From contig DMYD01000035.1 in assembly GCA_003483745.1 (NCBI GenBank), positions 1 to 32,835 of the forward strand: 32,835 nt of DNA, in the 5' to 3' direction. The notes under the pieces are model-generated. The model was not told the origin of the DNA and did no database searches. It was given only the letters and a program-made list of their open reading frames with translations. This document shows positions 30,849 to 32,835 of the stretch, in pieces (within the stretch, counting starts at the first letter, position 1; each line of letters opens with the position of its first letter). This DNA comes from Roseburia sp. GTDB lineage: Bacteria > Bacillota > Clostridia > Lachnospirales > Lachnospiraceae. The position numbers and the translations under genes are program-made.

Positions 30849-32402
30849 TTAGCGTGATGATACATATCCTGACAAGTCCTCATAATTTTCAAATCCATAT
30901 ATCACAAACTGATCTGACTGATATAACACATGGGATTTTTTCTGTTTTTTTGTAAAGGCAAGTTCATCATACTCTTCTTTGGACAGTAATATGAAACATT
31001 TTCCTTCCGGAGTCCGCAATCCATGTTCTTTTTTCTGGAGCCACGGTCTTACATTCTGTATCATAAACTGGTCATTCTGGATTTCGCAGTGCCAGACTTC
31101 TTCACTTCCATTACTGATCTCCGTCAGCAGATTCGCATGCCAGAAAGTAGCATAGCCTTCATGCATATCATTCTCCTGCAATATCTGCGCCATATTTTCA
31201 TATTCTTCGTTCGGATTTATAATAGTCCTGTTATAATATGAAAACGCTGTGATCAGGCAGGATATCATCAATATACCTGCCATCGCAGTACAGATTTTTT
31301 TATTTTCATTTTGAAATAAAATGGCGATCACAGGAACGATCCATATCGTTACCGGCAATAAATATCTGCTTTCATAATAAACATCTGTAAACAGATACAG
31401 CATTAAGAATACAACCGCCATGCACAGAAAGTACACAATCACCAGCATTTGTTTTTTGTCATACTGCCTTTGGTGTTTCCAGGCAAATAAAATTGCTGCG
31501 CCAACAGTTAAAAAGATAATTACAAAAAATGCATTTCCGAAAAGTCCCTCTGCACTGAACAGATCCACCTCAGATTTATACCCAAGGTTACTGAGCCATC
31601 CGTTTATTACCATTTCAAACCTGTCAAATGAAAAATCTTTCAAATGAATCAGGCTATAATTGGTAACATTATATTTTGTCATACACCATCTGGTATTCAC
31701 AAAATTACCAATCATGGCACAGATAAGTGCAGACACTGCCAGCATGGCAAGTTTTATATACTCTTTATTTTTCGGCGAAAACATCCAGAATAATCCTGCA
31801 GTAATCATAAATGGAATATAGCATACCAAAAGCTGTCTGTATCCGGCCAGTCCTGCTCCAAATGACAATAACTCTAAAAACAACAATATGATTCTATTTT
31901 TCTTTTCACTGACAGAGTGTTTCCAGAGATACAGGAATGTTCCAACAGTCAGAAAAGAAATTGTAATATGCGGTGTATATGCCGCCCCGCACAATACAAC
32001 ATAAATATATTCTTTAGAAAGCGGGCACAGAAACAAAACTGCCATCACAGGAAAATAAGACACTTCCAAATTGTATGCAAGCCATGCATAAGATCCGATC
32101 ATAATCGCAAGGCAGAGTAAGGTTCCCACCACTCTTATCATATGCCAGTTCTGTATCAGATAAAATAATGGAGCAAATATCAGCTGTGTATTTAAAACTC
32201 TCAAATCTGTAGAGTAGCACCAGCCTGTCGGGACTGGATTTTTTTCTTCTGAAACATATTCTGCAAAAACAAGATCACTGGCAAGATCCGCATCAAGTTC
32301 CGCTTCCACATGAAAATACAGATACCGTGCCAACATCAGAAATGCCAGCACAAATCCAAACCATGCCAGATATGTCAGATATTTTTTCTTATTTGTTCCC
32401 AT
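30849..32402 (-). CDS. Polytopic membrane protein, GT-C-like, function unknown
   Basis: A 517-residue protein with a first helix at about 8-26, a polar loop carrying acidic residues (about 30-60, with several Asp/Glu), about ten further hydrophobic helices to residue 400, and a soluble outer C-terminal domain of roughly 110 residues. This layout resembles GT-C glycosyltransferases (GtrII/ArnT-like) that use polyprenyl-linked sugars, with the early acidic loop as candidate catalytic site. No specific family motif could be confirmed. GGAG lies ten bases before the ATG. It has its own promoter, divergent from the XRE regulator, and no clear terminator. Confidence 0.7.
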   Translation of the reverse strand: MGTNKKKYLTYLAWFGFVLAFLMLARYLYFHVEAELDADLASDLVFAEYVSEEKNPVPTGWCYSTDLRVLNTQLIFAPLFYLIQNWHMIRVVGTLLCLAIMIGSYAWLAYNLEVSYFPVMAVLFLCPLSKEYIYVVLCGAAYTPHITISFLTVGTFLYLWKHSVSEKKNRIILLFLELLSFGAGLAGYRQLLVCYIPFMITAGLFWMFSPKNKEYIKLAMLAVSALICAMIGNFVNTRWCMTKYNVTNYSLIHLKDFSFDRFEMVINGWLSNLGYKSEVDLFSAEGLFGNAFFVIIFLTVGAAILFAWKHQRQYDKKQMLVIVYFLCMAVVFLMLYLFTDVYYESRYLLPVTIWIVPVIAILFQNENKKICTAMAGILMISCLITAFSYYNRTIINPNEEYENMAQILQENDMHEGYATFWHANLLTEISNGSEEVWHCEIQNDQFMIQNVRPWLQKKEHGLRTPEGKCFILLSKEEYDELAFTKKQKKSHVLYQSDQFVIYGFENYEDLSGYVSSR

Positions 32403-32437
32403 AAATTTATCGCTCCATTCATTTCTTGTCTTTTGTC

Positions 32438-32466
32438 ATATTATCATCGTTTTTTATTTGTGTCAA
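32438..32466 (-). promoter_or_regulatory. Sigma-A promoter of the GT-C-like gene
   Basis: On the minus strand a perfect TTGACA (32466-32461) and TAATAT (32443-32438) are 17 bases apart, about 36 bases before the start codon. It is back-to-back with the XRE promoter; the two -35 boxes are only 14 bases apart. Confidence 0.8.
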
Positions 32467-32471
32467 TTTAA

Positions 32472-32518
32472 ATTATCTTTTTGATAATGCAATGTCATTT
32501 TGTATAGAATACTATACA
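32472..32518 (+). promoter_or_regulatory. XRE gene promoter with two candidate operators
   Basis: TTGATA (32481-32486) and TAGAAT (32505-32510), spaced 18 bases, form a probable plus-strand promoter. The -10 box lies inside a 7-bp inverted repeat, TGTATAG-AATA-CTATACA (32501-32518). Another inverted repeat, ATTATC-TTTTT-GATAAT (32472-32488), lies over the -35 box and between the two divergent promoters. Both are plausible binding sites for the XRE protein. Confidence 0.6.
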
Positions 32519-32537
32519 CATACACATGGAGGTATGT

Positions 32538-32835
32538 ATGATTGCAGACAAAATTAAACTTTTACGGGAAGCAAGCCATCTGACACAGACAGAGCTTGCA
32601 AAAAAGTTAAACATCACGCGAAGCAGTGTCAATGCATGGGAAATGGGCATTTCCGTTCCATCTACCACTTACCTGATCGAACTCGCCTTACTTTTTCATG
32701 TTTCTACAGATTTTTTACTGGGTTTAGAACAAAATAATACCATTGATATTTCCACACTTTCTGAACGCGAAGCTATATTAGTCTATGAATTGGTAGATTA
32801 TTTTACTTCACAAAAAAAAGGGGCTGTGAAAAAAG
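32538..32835 (+). CDS. XRE-family helix-turn-helix regulator, cut by window end
   Basis: An open frame of 99 codons with no stop before the window ends. Residues about 6-60 form a standard lambda-Cro/C1 HTH: KLLREASHLTQTELAKKLN, then ITRSSVNAWEMG, then an LIELALLFHVSTDFLLGL end. GGAGG lies five bases before the ATG. Shortly after the HTH a Ser/Glu/Leu-rich segment (TLSEREAILVYELVDYF) suggests a small dimerisation region. The protein may autoregulate through the palindrome over its own promoter and could control the divergent membrane gene. The partial gene cannot be assigned a specific role. Confidence 0.85.
   Translation, partial: MIADKIKLLREASHLTQTELAKKLNITRSSVNAWEMGISVPSTTYLIELALLFHVSTDFLLGLEQNNTIDISTLSEREAILVYELVDYFTSQKKGAVKK

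Overview
The window looks like core chromosome of a low-GC, Gram-positive Clostridia, most likely a Lachnospiraceae member of the Roseburia/Agathobacter type. The reasons are: L27 carries the Firmicutes N-terminal extension with its Prp protease encoded next door; ATP phosphoribosyltransferase is the short HisG plus HisZ form; RemA, RecU, YlbJ and a TIGR03960/TIGR03936 radical-SAM pair are present; and the Shine-Dalgarno sites are strong GGAG/AGGAGG types. Nearly everything is on the minus strand. Only ylbJ and a truncated XRE regulator at the right edge are on plus. I see no tRNA, rRNA, insertion sequence, prophage or CRISPR array, and no gap longer than about 180 bases.

In the order of minus-strand transcription (right to left): (1) a GT-C-like membrane protein, divergent from the XRE regulator across back-to-back promoters (30849-32835). 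(2) A long housekeeping operon, yicC-remA-gmk-rpoZ-rimO-pgsA-cinA(pncC)-rsmD-coaD-coiled-coil protein (30798 to 24380), with a consensus promoter and a 16-bp inverted repeat at its start. Its last gene runs tail-to-tail into ylbJ. (3) pepD, an M23 peptidase, rsuA-type and rluA-type pseudouridine synthases flanking a YgiQ radical-SAM protein, and recU (23421 to 16650). (4) A histidine operon hisZ-hisG-hisD-hisB-hisIE (16653 to 11331), whose promoter -35 box overlaps the recU stop codon and which ends in a strong intrinsic terminator. (5) An acyltransferase, a one-helix small protein, two radical-SAM-associated proteins, a short RNase E/G and uppP (11211 to 4896). (6) The ribosome-assembly cluster rplU-prp-rpmA-obgE-yhbY-nadD-yqeK-rsfS (4867 to 177), with an L21-type leader and two RNA structures between rpmA and obgE.

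Most gene content is conventional. The points that deserve attention are: a catalytically degenerate HisA/HisF-like barrel fused in front of HisI-HisE; a 175-base rpmA-obgE spacer holding a multibranched RNA fold and a terminator-like hairpin; a second CX3CX2C motif at the C-terminus of the TIGR03960 protein, with a 21-bp-period repeat between the two radical-SAM genes; an RNase E/G that stops just before the zinc-link; and several small leaders and inverted repeats at start codons. No obviously new defence or mobile system was found. All family names rest on motif recognition from memory, not on database searches.
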